Positions 8,891 to 21,282 of a DNA stretch of 64,000 nucleotides are shown here, in pieces. The DNA lies in assembly GCA_025359445.1 (NCBI GenBank), contig JANYGB010000053.1, forward strand, positions 25,440 to 89,439. The letters run 5' to 3'. Positions within the stretch are counted from its first letter, which is position 1. Each line of letters begins with the position of its first letter. Made by a program: the position numbers and the translations under genes. Origin of the DNA: Sphingomonadaceae bacterium. GTDB lineage: Bacteria > Pseudomonadota > Alphaproteobacteria > Sphingomonadales > Sphingomonadaceae. A model generated the notes under the pieces. It was not told the origin of the DNA and ran no database searches. It saw only the letters and a program-made list of their open reading frames with translations.

Positions 8891-9346
8891 ATGTTGTCCC
8901 AAAAAACCCGTTATTCGATCCGCGCGCTCCAGCACTTGTCCGACACCTGGCGGCAGGGGCCGGTGCGGCTCGATACGATTGCCGAGGCGCAGAATATCCC
9001 GCGCAAATTCCTCACCGTGATCCTGTCCGAGCTGGTCCGCGGCGGCTTGGTGAACTCGACTCGCGGGCGCGACGGGGGGTATGAGCTGGCCCTGCCGCCA
9101 GTCGACGTGCGCTATGGCGATATCATCCGGCTGACGCGCGGGAGCCTGGCGCTGGTGCCGTGCGCGGCGCGCAACGCGCATGAGCATTGCAGCAATTGCC
9201 TGCCCGAGGCGGAATGCCGGCTGCGCGGGCTGATGCTGACCCTGCGTGACGAGATGGCGGCGATGCTCGATCAGGTGACACTGGCCGACCCGATCACGCT
9301 GCAACCTTCGTTCGACGTTGCCCGGGACCTGCCGCAGTCGGCTTAG
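8891..9346 (+). CDS. Rrf2 family transcriptional regulator
   Basis: MLSQKTRYSIRALQHLSDTW...IAEAQNIPRKFLTVILSELVRGGLVNSTRGRDGGYELA; Cys-containing C-SNC-EAEC loop. Confidence 0.9.
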   Translation: MLSQKTRYSIRALQHLSDTWRQGPVRLDTIAEAQNIPRKFLTVILSELVRGGLVNSTRGRDGGYELALPPVDVRYGDIIRLTRGSLALVPCAARNAHEHCSNCLPEAECRLRGLMLTLRDEMAAMLDQVTLADPITLQPSFDVARDLPQSA

Positions 9347-10379
9347 CGGCATCTTGCAGCGCGGTGAGGAACTGGTCGGTCGCGCGGTCCCAGCTGTAAC
9401 CAGCGCCGATTACCGCCGCAGCGAGGCCATCGAGCCGCAGCGCCTGATGGATCGCGAGTGCCAAGTCTTCGTTAAGCGCGCCGATCGTCATCGGCAAATC
9501 GCCCGCCGGGCCGCGGCCATTGCGTCCGATGATGTCGAGCGGGCCGGGGACGGGGAGCGCCGCCACGGGCAACCCGCAAGCCAAGGCCTCGATCAAGACC
9601 AGCCCGAAAGTATCGGTGCGGCTGGGGAAGACAAACACATCGGCCGAGCAATAGGCCCGGGCGAGCGCCTCGCCGGAAAGCGCGCCCAGGAACGTGACCT
9701 CGGGGTAGCGCTTGCGCAGCGCGTCGAGGTCGGGCCCGTCACCGACCACCACCTTGTGCCCCGGAACGGCCGCGTCGAGGAACTGAGGGAGGTTCTTCTC
9801 AGGCGCGACCCGGCCGACATAAAGCAGCACCGGGCCGGGGTATGAGCCAAGCTGCGGCAGCGACGCATGGCCGGGGCGGAACAAATCGTGGTCGATCCCG
9901 CGGGTCCACAGCTTCCAGTGGGGCAGCCCGCGCTGTTCAAGCTCGGCCCCCAGCGTCGGGGTTGAGACCAGCACCGCGCGGGCCGGCGCGTGGAAGCGGC
10001 GCATCAGCGGCCAGAACCGCTCGGCGCTGAGCCCGGTGCGGACCGCGGCATAGTCGGGGAAGCGGGTGTGGAAGGCGGTGGTGAACGGTACGCCGTGCGC
10101 CAGGCACCAGCCGCGCGCGCTCCACCCGATCGGGCCCTCGGTAGCGATGTGGACGATGTCGGGGGCGAAGTCGCTCAGCGTCCGGCGCGTCCCGAACCGC
10201 GGCGCAAGCGCGAGGCGGATCTCGCTGTAGCCGGGCAGCGGCATGGTGCGGAACTGGCTCGGGGTGATCAGCTCGACTTCGTGCCCGCGTTCGAGCAATT
10301 GGCCGACCGTGGTCGAGACCGAGCGGACCACGCCGTTGACTTGCGGATGCCAGGCGTCGGTGCAAATCGCGATTCTCAT
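9294..10379 (-). CDS. Glycosyltransferase family 4-like protein
   Basis: MRIAICTDAWHPQVNGVVRSVSTTVGQLLERGHEVELITP...LYVGRVAPEKNL...FVFPSRTDTFGLVLIEALACGLPVAA. Confidence 0.92.
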   Translation of the reverse strand: MRIAICTDAWHPQVNGVVRSVSTTVGQLLERGHEVELITPSQFRTMPLPGYSEIRLALAPRFGTRRTLSDFAPDIVHIATEGPIGWSARGWCLAHGVPFTTAFHTRFPDYAAVRTGLSAERFWPLMRRFHAPARAVLVSTPTLGAELEQRGLPHWKLWTRGIDHDLFRPGHASLPQLGSYPGPVLLYVGRVAPEKNLPQFLDAAVPGHKVVVGDGPDLDALRKRYPEVTFLGALSGEALARAYCSADVFVFPSRTDTFGLVLIEALACGLPVAALPVPGPLDIIGRNGRGPAGDLPMTIGALNEDLALAIHQALRLDGLAAAVIGAGYSWDRATDQFLTALQDAAKPTAAGPGQRRTKVAA

Positions 10380-11263
10380 GCAAATTCCCTTTCGGTGGGA
10401 GCGGGCTGTGGTTCGGCTTTGGGAGTGCGGGCGGCGGCGATGCGGTGTTCCTCGACCCAGTCGATCAGCCGCATCGTGCCGTCGGCGGCCTCGACCAGCG
10501 CGGTGCAGCTTTCGACCCAGTCGCCGTCGTTATAATAGGTGATCGCTCCGATCTGGCGGATTTCGGCGCAGTGGATATGGCCGCAGACCACCCCATCGAC
10601 CCCGCGTTCGCTGGCGGCGCGGGCAACCGCTTCCTCGAACTCGCCGACGAAGGCGACCGCGTTCTTGACCCGCTTCTTGAGGTAGGACGACAGCGACCAA
10701 TAGGGCAATCTGAGCCGCCGCCGCACATTGTTGAGCACCACGTTGGCCTGGAGCAGCAAATTGTACGCCTGATCGCCCGCGAAGGCGAGCCAGCGGTGAT
10801 AGAGCACCACCACATCGAACGCGTCGCCATGGGTGACCAGCAGGCGGCGGCCGTCCTTGGTGGTGTGGATCGCTTCAAGCGCAACCTCGACCCCGCCGAA
10901 GGTGAACCCGGCATAGGGCCGCAGCATCTCGTCATGATTGCCTGCGATCAGCACCACCCGGGAGCCGCGATGCGCCAGCTTGAGAATGCGCCGCACCACT
11001 TCGTTGTGCGCGTCGGGCCAATACCAACCCTTGCGCAGCCGCCAGCCGTCGAGGATGTCACCGACCAGATAAAGCGTCTCGCACTCGATCGCCCGGAGGA
11101 AGTCGAGCAGCAGCACCGCGTTGCACCCTTTGGTGCCGAGGTGGATGTCCGAAATCCACACGGTGCGGAATTTCTGCTTGGGCCGGAACCCGCGCGGTTC
11201 GGGCAGATCGAGCCAGGCCGGCAGTCTGGCGGCAAGATCGGCGGGGTCAGATTCGCGTGGCAT
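10376..11263 (-). CDS. Metallophosphoesterase, UDP-2,3-diacylglucosamine diphosphatase-like
   Basis: VWISDIHLGTKGCN...LYLVGDILDGW...IAGNHDE...GHIHCAEI; 4-bp overlap with the glycosyltransferase gene. Confidence 0.9.
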   Translation of the reverse strand: MPRESDPADLAARLPAWLDLPEPRGFRPKQKFRTVWISDIHLGTKGCNAVLLLDFLRAIECETLYLVGDILDGWRLRKGWYWPDAHNEVVRRILKLAHRGSRVVLIAGNHDEMLRPYAGFTFGGVEVALEAIHTTKDGRRLLVTHGDAFDVVVLYHRWLAFAGDQAYNLLLQANVVLNNVRRRLRLPYWSLSSYLKKRVKNAVAFVGEFEEAVARAASERGVDGVVCGHIHCAEIRQIGAITYYNDGDWVESCTALVEAADGTMRLIDWVEEHRIAAARTPKAEPQPAPTEREFA

Positions 11264-11473
11264 CGCGCAGCTCCGTTTCGGGTTCCCGATGCGGGCCGCA
11301 ATCGCAGCTTTGCATTACATGCGTGTGGCGCTTTGAAGACGCGATTGTAACAATTCGCGCCTGTGCACAGCACGCCGCGTAAAAGCTGCGCTTCATCGCC
11401 GCCAAAAGAATCTGGGCTTGTCTATGATAACAGTAGAGATACCAAGGCGGCCAAGGACCTCTCCTCCCGGAGC

Positions 11474-11507
11474 CCGGGGCCGGCCGCGCATGACCGGCCC
11501 CGGTTTT
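11474..11507 (+). terminator. Rho-independent terminator-like hairpin upstream of the TonB receptor gene
   Basis: CCGGGGCCGG-CCGCGCATGA-CCGGCCCCGG-TTTT, perfect 10-bp stem. Confidence 0.65.
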
Positions 11508-11529
11508 CATTCATCAGGATCCGCTCACG

Positions 11530-14043
11530 ATGCATTCGTTCGTCCGTTTCTCCCTGCTTGCCTCCGCCTCGCTGCTCGCCGCGCCAGCCTTCGCCGATGC
11601 CGCTGCCGATACCGCCGCCAGCGCCAAGACCGCTACTGCCGATCCGCAATCGAAGACCTCGGTCGGGACCGGGGCGAGCGATGAGAGCGACGAAATCGTT
11701 GTCACCGCGCGCCACCGCAGCGAAAGTTCGCAAGCCGTGCCGGTCGCGATCTCGGTGATCGGTGGCGATCACATCGACAACACCGGGGCGTTCAACGTCG
11801 GGCGGCTCCAGCAGTTGACCCCGACGCTGCAGTTCTATTCGTTCAACCCGCGCAACACCTCGGTCAACGTGCGCGGGTTCGGCTCGCCGCTCGGGCTGAC
11901 CAACGACGGGATCGACCAGGGGGTCGGGATCTATGTCGACGATGTCTATTATTCGCGAGTCGCCTCATCGACCTTCGATTTCCTCGATGTGAAGCAGATC
12001 GAAGTGCTGCGCGGGCCGCAGGGCACGCTGTACGGCAAGAATACCACGGCGGGCGCGATCAACATCACCTCGCGCCAGCCGACATTCGATTTCGAGGGCC
12101 GGGCGGAACTGTCACTCGGCAACAATGGCTACGTCCAGGCCAAGGGCGCGGCTTCGGGGCCGGTAACCGACAAGCTGGCGCTGCGCCTGGCGGTCTCGGC
12201 GACCAAACGCAATGGCACGGTCCGTAACATCACGACCGCCGTGGACGACAACAATCTCGGCAATATCGGGCTGCGCGCGCAGGCCTTGTGGCGTCCGACC
12301 GACAACCTCGAGATAAGCCTGGCGGGGGACTACAACCACCAGAACATCGTCTGCTGCGCCACGGTGTTCGCCAGTTACGTCCCGACCCAGAAGGCGACCA
12401 ACCGCCAGTATCCGGCAATTTCGGCGGTGCAGGGCTACTCCATCCCGCTGGCCGCGCAGGATCCGGCCAACCGCCTGACCGATGTCGATGCCACCCTGCG
12501 CGCGCGCCAGTCGATCGGCGGGGCGTCGCTGCGCGCCAAGCTCGATCTCGGGGCCGGCACGCTGACCGCGATCACCGCGTTTCGCTATTGGGATTGGGAT
12601 CCCTCGAACGACCGCGATTTCACCGCGCTGCCGATCACCACGATCAGCCAGAACCCATCGAAGCAGCGCCAGTTCACGCAGGAACTGCGTTACAACCGCC
12701 ACAGCGACAAGCTCGATTTTCAGCTCGGCAGCTTCTATTACCAGCAGTCGATCAATACCAACGGCAGCCAGGTCCAGGGTCCGGCGGCGACCAGGTGGCT
12801 GCTCTCGCCAAGCACCGCGCCGACCAATCCCTATAACCAGAACGTCATCGACGGGCTGACTTCGACCAACACCATCCACCTCAGCAACGTGAGCATCTCG
12901 GTCTATGGTCAGGCAAGCTGGCGGCCGGTGCCGCGCTTGACGATCCAGCCCGGTTTCCGGGTCAATTACGACAAGAAGGACGGCTCGTACAACGCGGTGG
13001 TCACCGACAAGCTGGGCAATATGCTGACCCCGGGCATGGTCACCACTGGCACTCCGGCGCAAAAAGCGCAGCTGCAGGTGCTGCTGCCCGAAAGCTATGC
13101 CCCCAGCTTCAGCGCATGGAACCTGTCGTATGATCTGACCCTGGCCTACGATCTGGCCGACGATGTGCACACTTATGCGACCTATTCGAAGTCCTTCCAG
13201 ACCGGCGGGATCAATTTGAACGGCGTGCCCGCCGATGCGGTGACGGGCTTGCCGCAAAGCCAGTTCAACACCGTCGCACCCGAATCTGTCCGGCACTACG
13301 AGGTGGGGATCAAGTCGCAGTTCTGGGACCGCAAGATCACCTTCAACCTCGCCGCGTACCGCACCGATATCAGCAACTATCAGGCGGTGTTTTCCAGCAA
13401 CAACGCCGCCTCGCTCTCTACCCTGCGCGGCTATGTCGCCAATGTGCCCAAGGTCCGCTCGCAAGGGATCGAGGCGGATTTCTCAGTCCGCGCGAGCGAG
13501 CGGTTCAATGCCTATGCCAACTTCGCTTACACCGATGCGACGTACCGCGACTTTACGAACGCCCCGCCGCCGCTCGAACTGTCGGGCGGATCCAGCTTCA
13601 GCGGGACCAATTGCACCATCCCCACCGTGCTGCCGATCGGCACCAGCCCGGTCAGCTGCGACATCACCGGGCAGCAACTGCCCGGCGTATCGAAATACGC
13701 GCTGTCGTTCGGCGCGGAAGGCAACGTGCCGGCGGCGCTGCTGGGTAAGCCGGGTCAGTTCTACCTCGGCGCGGACGGCAACACCCGCTCGTCATTCTCC
13801 TCCAACGCCACGCCTTCGCCCGCAACGCAGATCAAGGGGTACACCCTGACCAACTTCCGCCTCGGCTGGCGTTCTGATCGCGATGGCCCGGGCGTGCGGG
13901 TCGATGTGTTCGGCTGGGTGCGCAACGCCTTCAACGTCTCGTACCTCGAACAATTGCAGATCGCGCCGAACAGCGTCGGCCTGGTGGTCGGCAACCTGGG
14001 CGATCCGCGCACCTTCGGGGGCACGATCAAGTTCGAATTCTGA
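11530..14043 (+). CDS. TonB-dependent receptor
   Basis: Signal peptide, DEIVVTARHRSESSQAVPVAISVI, LRGPQGTLYGKNTTAGAINITSRQP plug motif, terminal FGGTIKFEF. Confidence 0.95.
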   Translation: MHSFVRFSLLASASLLAAPAFADAAADTAASAKTATADPQSKTSVGTGASDESDEIVVTARHRSESSQAVPVAISVIGGDHIDNTGAFNVGRLQQLTPTLQFYSFNPRNTSVNVRGFGSPLGLTNDGIDQGVGIYVDDVYYSRVASSTFDFLDVKQIEVLRGPQGTLYGKNTTAGAINITSRQPTFDFEGRAELSLGNNGYVQAKGAASGPVTDKLALRLAVSATKRNGTVRNITTAVDDNNLGNIGLRAQALWRPTDNLEISLAGDYNHQNIVCCATVFASYVPTQKATNRQYPAISAVQGYSIPLAAQDPANRLTDVDATLRARQSIGGASLRAKLDLGAGTLTAITAFRYWDWDPSNDRDFTALPITTISQNPSKQRQFTQELRYNRHSDKLDFQLGSFYYQQSINTNGSQVQGPAATRWLLSPSTAPTNPYNQNVIDGLTSTNTIHLSNVSISVYGQASWRPVPRLTIQPGFRVNYDKKDGSYNAVVTDKLGNMLTPGMVTTGTPAQKAQLQVLLPESYAPSFSAWNLSYDLTLAYDLADDVHTYATYSKSFQTGGINLNGVPADAVTGLPQSQFNTVAPESVRHYEVGIKSQFWDRKITFNLAAYRTDISNYQAVFSSNNAASLSTLRGYVANVPKVRSQGIEADFSVRASERFNAYANFAYTDATYRDFTNAPPPLELSGGSSFSGTNCTIPTVLPIGTSPVSCDITGQQLPGVSKYALSFGAEGNVPAALLGKPGQFYLGADGNTRSSFSSNATPSPATQIKGYTLTNFRLGWRSDRDGPGVRVDVFGWVRNAFNVSYLEQLQIAPNSVGLVVGNLGDPRTFGGTIKFEF

Positions 14044-14168
14044 CCGCAGCCCATCCCCTCTCCTTCTGCGGCTGCGGAAGGAACCATGCGGGCCCTTTCA
14101 TCAGGGGAGCCGCATCTGGGCGGGGCATCCTGACGGGTGTCCCGTCCAGTATTGCGTCTTGGAACGCC

Positions 14169-14271
14169 CGTCATCCCGGCGCAGGCCGGGACCCAGCACT
14201 ACTGCCAATGAATCCGCGAAGCGTCGCTATTTTCTTGTTTGGACGGGGTCCCGGCCTGCGCCGGGATGACG
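14169..14271. repeat. REP/palindromic element with perfect 26-bp inverted arms
   Basis: CGTCATCCCGGCGCAGGCCGGGACCC (14169-14194) and its exact reverse complement (14246-14271). Confidence 0.85.
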
Positions 14272-14351
14272 AATTGGATTCATTGCAGTTTGTTCTAATT
14301 TACGCGGAGTCGTGACTCCATCGCGTAGCCCCGCTAGAACAGGCGGCGAAC

Positions 14352-16012
14352 ATGCTAACCGCGCTCGCCATCCGCAACATCGTCCTGATCGAGGCGCTCG
14401 ACTTGTCGTTTACCGATGGGCTGGGGGTGCTGACTGGCGAAACCGGCGCGGGCAAATCGATCCTGCTCGATGCGCTGGGGCTGGCGCTGGGTGCGCGGGC
14501 CGAAACATCGCTGGTGCGCAGCGGCGAGGATCAGGCAAGCGTGGTGGCCAGCTTCGAGTTCGACCGCTTGCCCCCGGCCATTCGCGACCTGCTGAGCGAG
14601 GCCGAACTCGATATCGAACCGGGCGAGCCACTGCTGATTAAGCGGCGCTTGAAAGCCGACGGCGGCTCCAAAGCGTTCATCAACGATCAGCCGGTCGGCG
14701 CGGCGCTGTTGCGCGAACTGGCTCCGCATCTGGTTGAGCTGCACGGCCAGCATGACGACCGGGGCCTGGTCAATCCGCGCGGGCATCGCGCGTTGGTGGA
14801 TCGCTATGCCGGAGCCGATGTGGCTGCTGTGACTGCGGCGTGGACCGCATGGCGCAGCGCGGCCGATGCGCTGGCCGCTGCGCGCGGTGCCATCGCGCAA
14901 GCCGCCGAAGACCGCGAGCTGCTGCTCGCGCATCTGGCCGAACTGACCACGCTTGAACCGCAACTTGGCGAGGAAGAGCAACTCGCGCAGGCGCGCGCGA
15001 CGATGCAGAAGGGCGAGCGGCTAACCGGCGATCTGGCCGAACTCGCGAAGCTGTGGGCCGGATCGGATTCGGCGCTGGCGGGCCTGCGCAGCGCGGCGCG
15101 GCGGCTTGACCGGATCGCGGGCGAGCATCCCTTGCTGGCCGAGGCTTTGGCTGCGCTCGACCGTGCGGTGATCGAGGCTTCGGAAGCGGAGACCTCGCTT
15201 GAGCGCGCCGCCGATGCCTTGGCGCACGATCCCGCCGCGCTTGACCGGATCGAGCTGCGACTGTTCGAACTGCGCGCAGCCGCACGCAAGCACCACTGCC
15301 AGGTCGATGACTTGCCGCACTGGATGCGCGCGATGCGCGATGCGCTCGACGGGATCGAGCATGGCGAGGCGGAGCTGGCCGCGCTGGAAGCTGCGGTTGC
15401 GGCGGGGGCGGCGGACTATCGCGAGCGGGCGGAGGCGCTGTCGGCGCTGCGGAGCGCAGCAGCGGCCAAGCTTGACGTAGCGGTGGCGCAGGAACTCGCG
15501 CCGCTCAAGCTCGATGCCGCGCAGTTCCAGACCAGCGTGGCGCAATTGCCCGAGGATCTATGGGGCGCGGGCGGGATCGACAAGCTTGAATTCCTGATCA
15601 GCACCAACCCCGGCGCTCCGTTCGGGCCGCTGAACAAGATTGCCTCGGGCGGCGAGCTGTCACGCTTCATCCTCGCATTAAAGGTGGCACTGGCCGAGCA
15701 GGGCGGCGCCGCGACGGTGATCTTCGACGAGATCGATCGCGGCGTTGGCGGCGCGGTGGCCAGCGCCATCGGCGAACGGCTGGCGCGCTTGGCCAGCGGC
15801 GGGCAATTGCTTGCGGTGACGCACAGCCCGCAAGTCGCGGCGCGGGGGCAGCAGCACTATGTCATCGCCAAATCGAGCGAGGGCACTGTTACGCGCACTT
15901 CGGTTCATTTGCTCGACGATGCCGGCCGCCAGGAAGAGATCGCGCGGATGCTCTCGGGCGCGGAGATTACCGCTGAGGCGCGCGCGCAGGCCGACCGGCT
16001 GCTGGAGCGGGT

Positions 16013-16016
<4 letters not shown>
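14352..16016 (+). CDS. recN: DNA repair protein RecN
   Basis: MLTALAIRNIVLIEALDLSFTDGLGVLTGETGAGKSILLDALGLALG; QHDDRGL; FDEIDRGVGG. Confidence 0.97.
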
Positions 16017-18888
<2,872 letters not shown>

Positions 18889-18910
18889 TGCCAGCAAAGG
18901 GTGCCAATCG

Positions 18911-19384
18911 ATGAGTGTCGCGTTTCGCCGTGAGAGCGACGAGGAACATCTTGAACCCAAGTTCGAGCTTCCAATCCCGCCTGGCCCCAATCTGGTTACG
19001 GCGCGCGGCCTGGCGCTTATTCGCGGCCGAGTGGCGGAAATAACCGGGCAGCTCGAAAAGCTTTCCGATGAAAACGCGATCAAGGTTGCAAAGCGCGATC
19101 TGCGTTATTGGCAGACCCGGGAAATCACCGCTGAACTTGTTCCGGCTCCCAGCGGCGCGGCGGTGCAAATCGGCACTGTGGTTACGTTTCTACACAACGG
19201 AAAGCGGCGCTGCTTGAGCATTGTCGGTGACGATGAGGCCGATCCGGCCATCGGCTTGGTCAGCTATTTTGCGCCATTGAGCCGCGCCTTAATGAAGGCA
19301 GTGCCCGGCGAGTTTCTCGATTTCGGCGGCACCGCAGATGCGATCGAAGTGCTGCAGATTGCAGTGATTGGAGAACCGGCGTGA
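18911..19384 (+). CDS. GreA/GreB family transcription elongation factor-like protein
   Basis: GAAVQIGTVVTFLHNGKRRCLSIVGDDEADPAIGLVSYFAPLSRALMKAVPGEF resembles the GreA C-terminal domain. Confidence 0.75.
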   Translation: MSVAFRRESDEEHLEPKFELPIPPGPNLVTARGLALIRGRVAEITGQLEKLSDENAIKVAKRDLRYWQTREITAELVPAPSGAAVQIGTVVTFLHNGKRRCLSIVGDDEADPAIGLVSYFAPLSRALMKAVPGEFLDFGGTADAIEVLQIAVIGEPA

Positions 19385-19468
19385 ATGTAGATGGTTGAGG
19401 CGGAAGTCTAGGAAATTGAGCCTGCCCGTGCTGGTTGCATTGCAGCCGCTGGTCAAGGCTCGCTTGCG

Positions 19469-20401
19469 CTACGACCGTTCCTGCGCCGCTGCGATTGGTG
19501 CCGAAGTCCGCCGCAATGCGACCAGCAGCACGCCGAGCAATGCTATCGTGCTGCCAACGGCCATGCGGGCATCGAAATGATCGCCGGTGATCGCCACGCC
19601 AAGGCCAATGGTGACGATCGGGGTCATCAGCGTCAGCGGCGAAATCAGGTTTGCCTCATAGCGCCCGATCAGCAGGTAATAGGCGCTATGCGCAAACACC
19701 GAGACGACCAGCGCCGACCAGAATACCGCACCGATAAAATACCAGCCGGCCGCCGCCGCTGCCTGGTACGCCTGCGGCTCGATTATCGCGGAGAGCGGAG
19801 CGAGCAGCACCAGCCCGGTCAGCCCGACCCAAGCCTGAAACCGCAGCGGCGCAATATCATCCATTTGCTTCATCAGCACCGCACCGAGCGAGCCGCAGAA
19901 GGCCGCGCCCAGCAAAAAGCCCATCCCCGCAGAGACTTTGAATCCCGGTTGCCAGACCACCACCAGCACCCCGGCCAGCGCCAGGGAAATGCCCAGACCG
20001 CGCCGCCAGTGGATCCGCTCGCCCAGTAGCCAGACCGAGAGCAGCGTGGTTATCGGCACGCTCGATTGCACCACGATCGCCGCTTCGGACGGCGAGGCCC
20101 ATTTCAGCGCAACGAACATCAGTCCGAAGCTGCCAGCGCCCATCGCCAGACCAATCGCCACAGTCCGCCACGCCGGGCGCGGCATCGGCAGCAGCCATGG
20201 CAGGGTCACCAGCGTGACGATGGCAAAGCGCACCGCCGTGTAGAACAGCGGCGGCACGTGCCAGTGGCTGATCACAACTTTGCTCAGCACGTTGTTGGTC
20301 GCCCAGAACAAACAGACCAGCACCAGCAACAGGAAATCGCGCGGCTTCACCGGCGACCAGAATCGCGTTGGCGCCGGAGCGTATCGCGCTGGCGCAGCCA
20401 C
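19469..20401 (-). CDS. DMT family (EamA) transporter
   Basis: Multi-TM; FWATNNVLSKVVI; internal duplicated EamA halves. Confidence 0.9.
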   Translation of the reverse strand: MAAPARYAPAPTRFWSPVKPRDFLLLVLVCLFWATNNVLSKVVISHWHVPPLFYTAVRFAIVTLVTLPWLLPMPRPAWRTVAIGLAMGAGSFGLMFVALKWASPSEAAIVVQSSVPITTLLSVWLLGERIHWRRGLGISLALAGVLVVVWQPGFKVSAGMGFLLGAAFCGSLGAVLMKQMDDIAPLRFQAWVGLTGLVLLAPLSAIIEPQAYQAAAAAGWYFIGAVFWSALVVSVFAHSAYYLLIGRYEANLISPLTLMTPIVTIGLGVAITGDHFDARMAVGSTIALLGVLLVALRRTSAPIAAAQERS

Positions 20402-21282
20402 AAGATCGACCAGTCGCCATTCACCAGGCGTTCGGCGATGCGCAGCCCAGCGCGGCGGCAGGCGGCACGGACTTGCGTCTCCTGGCTTTCAAGCAATCCG
20501 GCGAGCAGCAGATGCCCGCCCGGGACCAGCGACCTGGCGAAGTGCGGGGCAAGATCGATCAGCGGCCCGGCGAGAATGTTGGCGATGATCAGATCGTAAG
20601 GCCCGCGCGCTTCTAGCAGCGGGTGGTCCATCCCGTCGGCGACCAGCATGGTCAGTTCGCCCGGGCGCGCGCCTTGCAGGACACCGTTGGCGCGGGCGTT
20701 CTCATCGACCACTGCCAAGCAAACATCGTCGATGTCGCTCGCAGTGGCGAGCGCGCGCGGCCACAGGTGAAGCGCGGCGAAGGCCAACAACCCGGTGCCG
20801 GTGCCGATATCGGCGCAGTTCTTTACCACCACCCCGCGCGCTTTCATCTCGGTCAGCATGGCGAGGCAGCCGGCGGTGGTGGCGTGCTGGCCGGTGCCGA
20901 AGGCCTGGCTCGCGGGAATGGAGTAATCACGCATGCCCGCTTCATTCAGCGGCGGATGCTCGGGTGTATGAACGTAGAACCGCCCGGCGCGGATGGGTTC
21001 GAGCCCGGTCTGGCTGGTGGTCAGCCAGTCAGTCTCGGGCAATTGCTCGATCCTGAAGGTCGGTGCCTTGGCGAACAGTCCCGCCACCGCAGCCTTGTCA
21101 TCGCGCGCAGGTTTGCGCGGCAGCCACGCTTCAAGCTGCCACGCATCGGGCTGGTCTTCGGCCACTTCGCTTCCGGCGATGACGATATCGGTGTCCCAAT
21201 CCTCGGCATCCTCATGCGCCAACAGCGCCGCTTCGATCACCGCGCGCGGGGCGAGTGCAAGCAGTTTCCATGCTGCGCTCAC
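20347..21282 (-). CDS. prmA: Ribosomal protein L11 methyltransferase
   Basis: FGTGQHATTAGCLAML...NCADIGTGTGLLAFAALHLWP...DLIIANILAGPLIDLAPHFA; GTG start at 21282 likely (4-bp overlap with upstream gene). Confidence 0.92.
   Translation of the reverse strand: MSAAWKLLALAPRAVIEAALLAHEDAEDWDTDIVIAGSEVAEDQPDAWQLEAWLPRKPARDDKAAVAGLFAKAPTFRIEQLPETDWLTTSQTGLEPIRAGRFYVHTPEHPPLNEAGMRDYSIPASQAFGTGQHATTAGCLAMLTEMKARGVVVKNCADIGTGTGLLAFAALHLWPRALATASDIDDVCLAVVDENARANGVLQGARPGELTMLVADGMDHPLLEARGPYDLIIANILAGPLIDLAPHFARSLVPGGHLLLAGLLESQETQVRAACRRAGLRIAERLVNGDWSILWLRQRDTLRRQRDSGRR

Noticed and set aside
12112-13464. 450-aa minus-strand ORF
   Set aside because: Antisense shadow of the TonB-dependent receptor.
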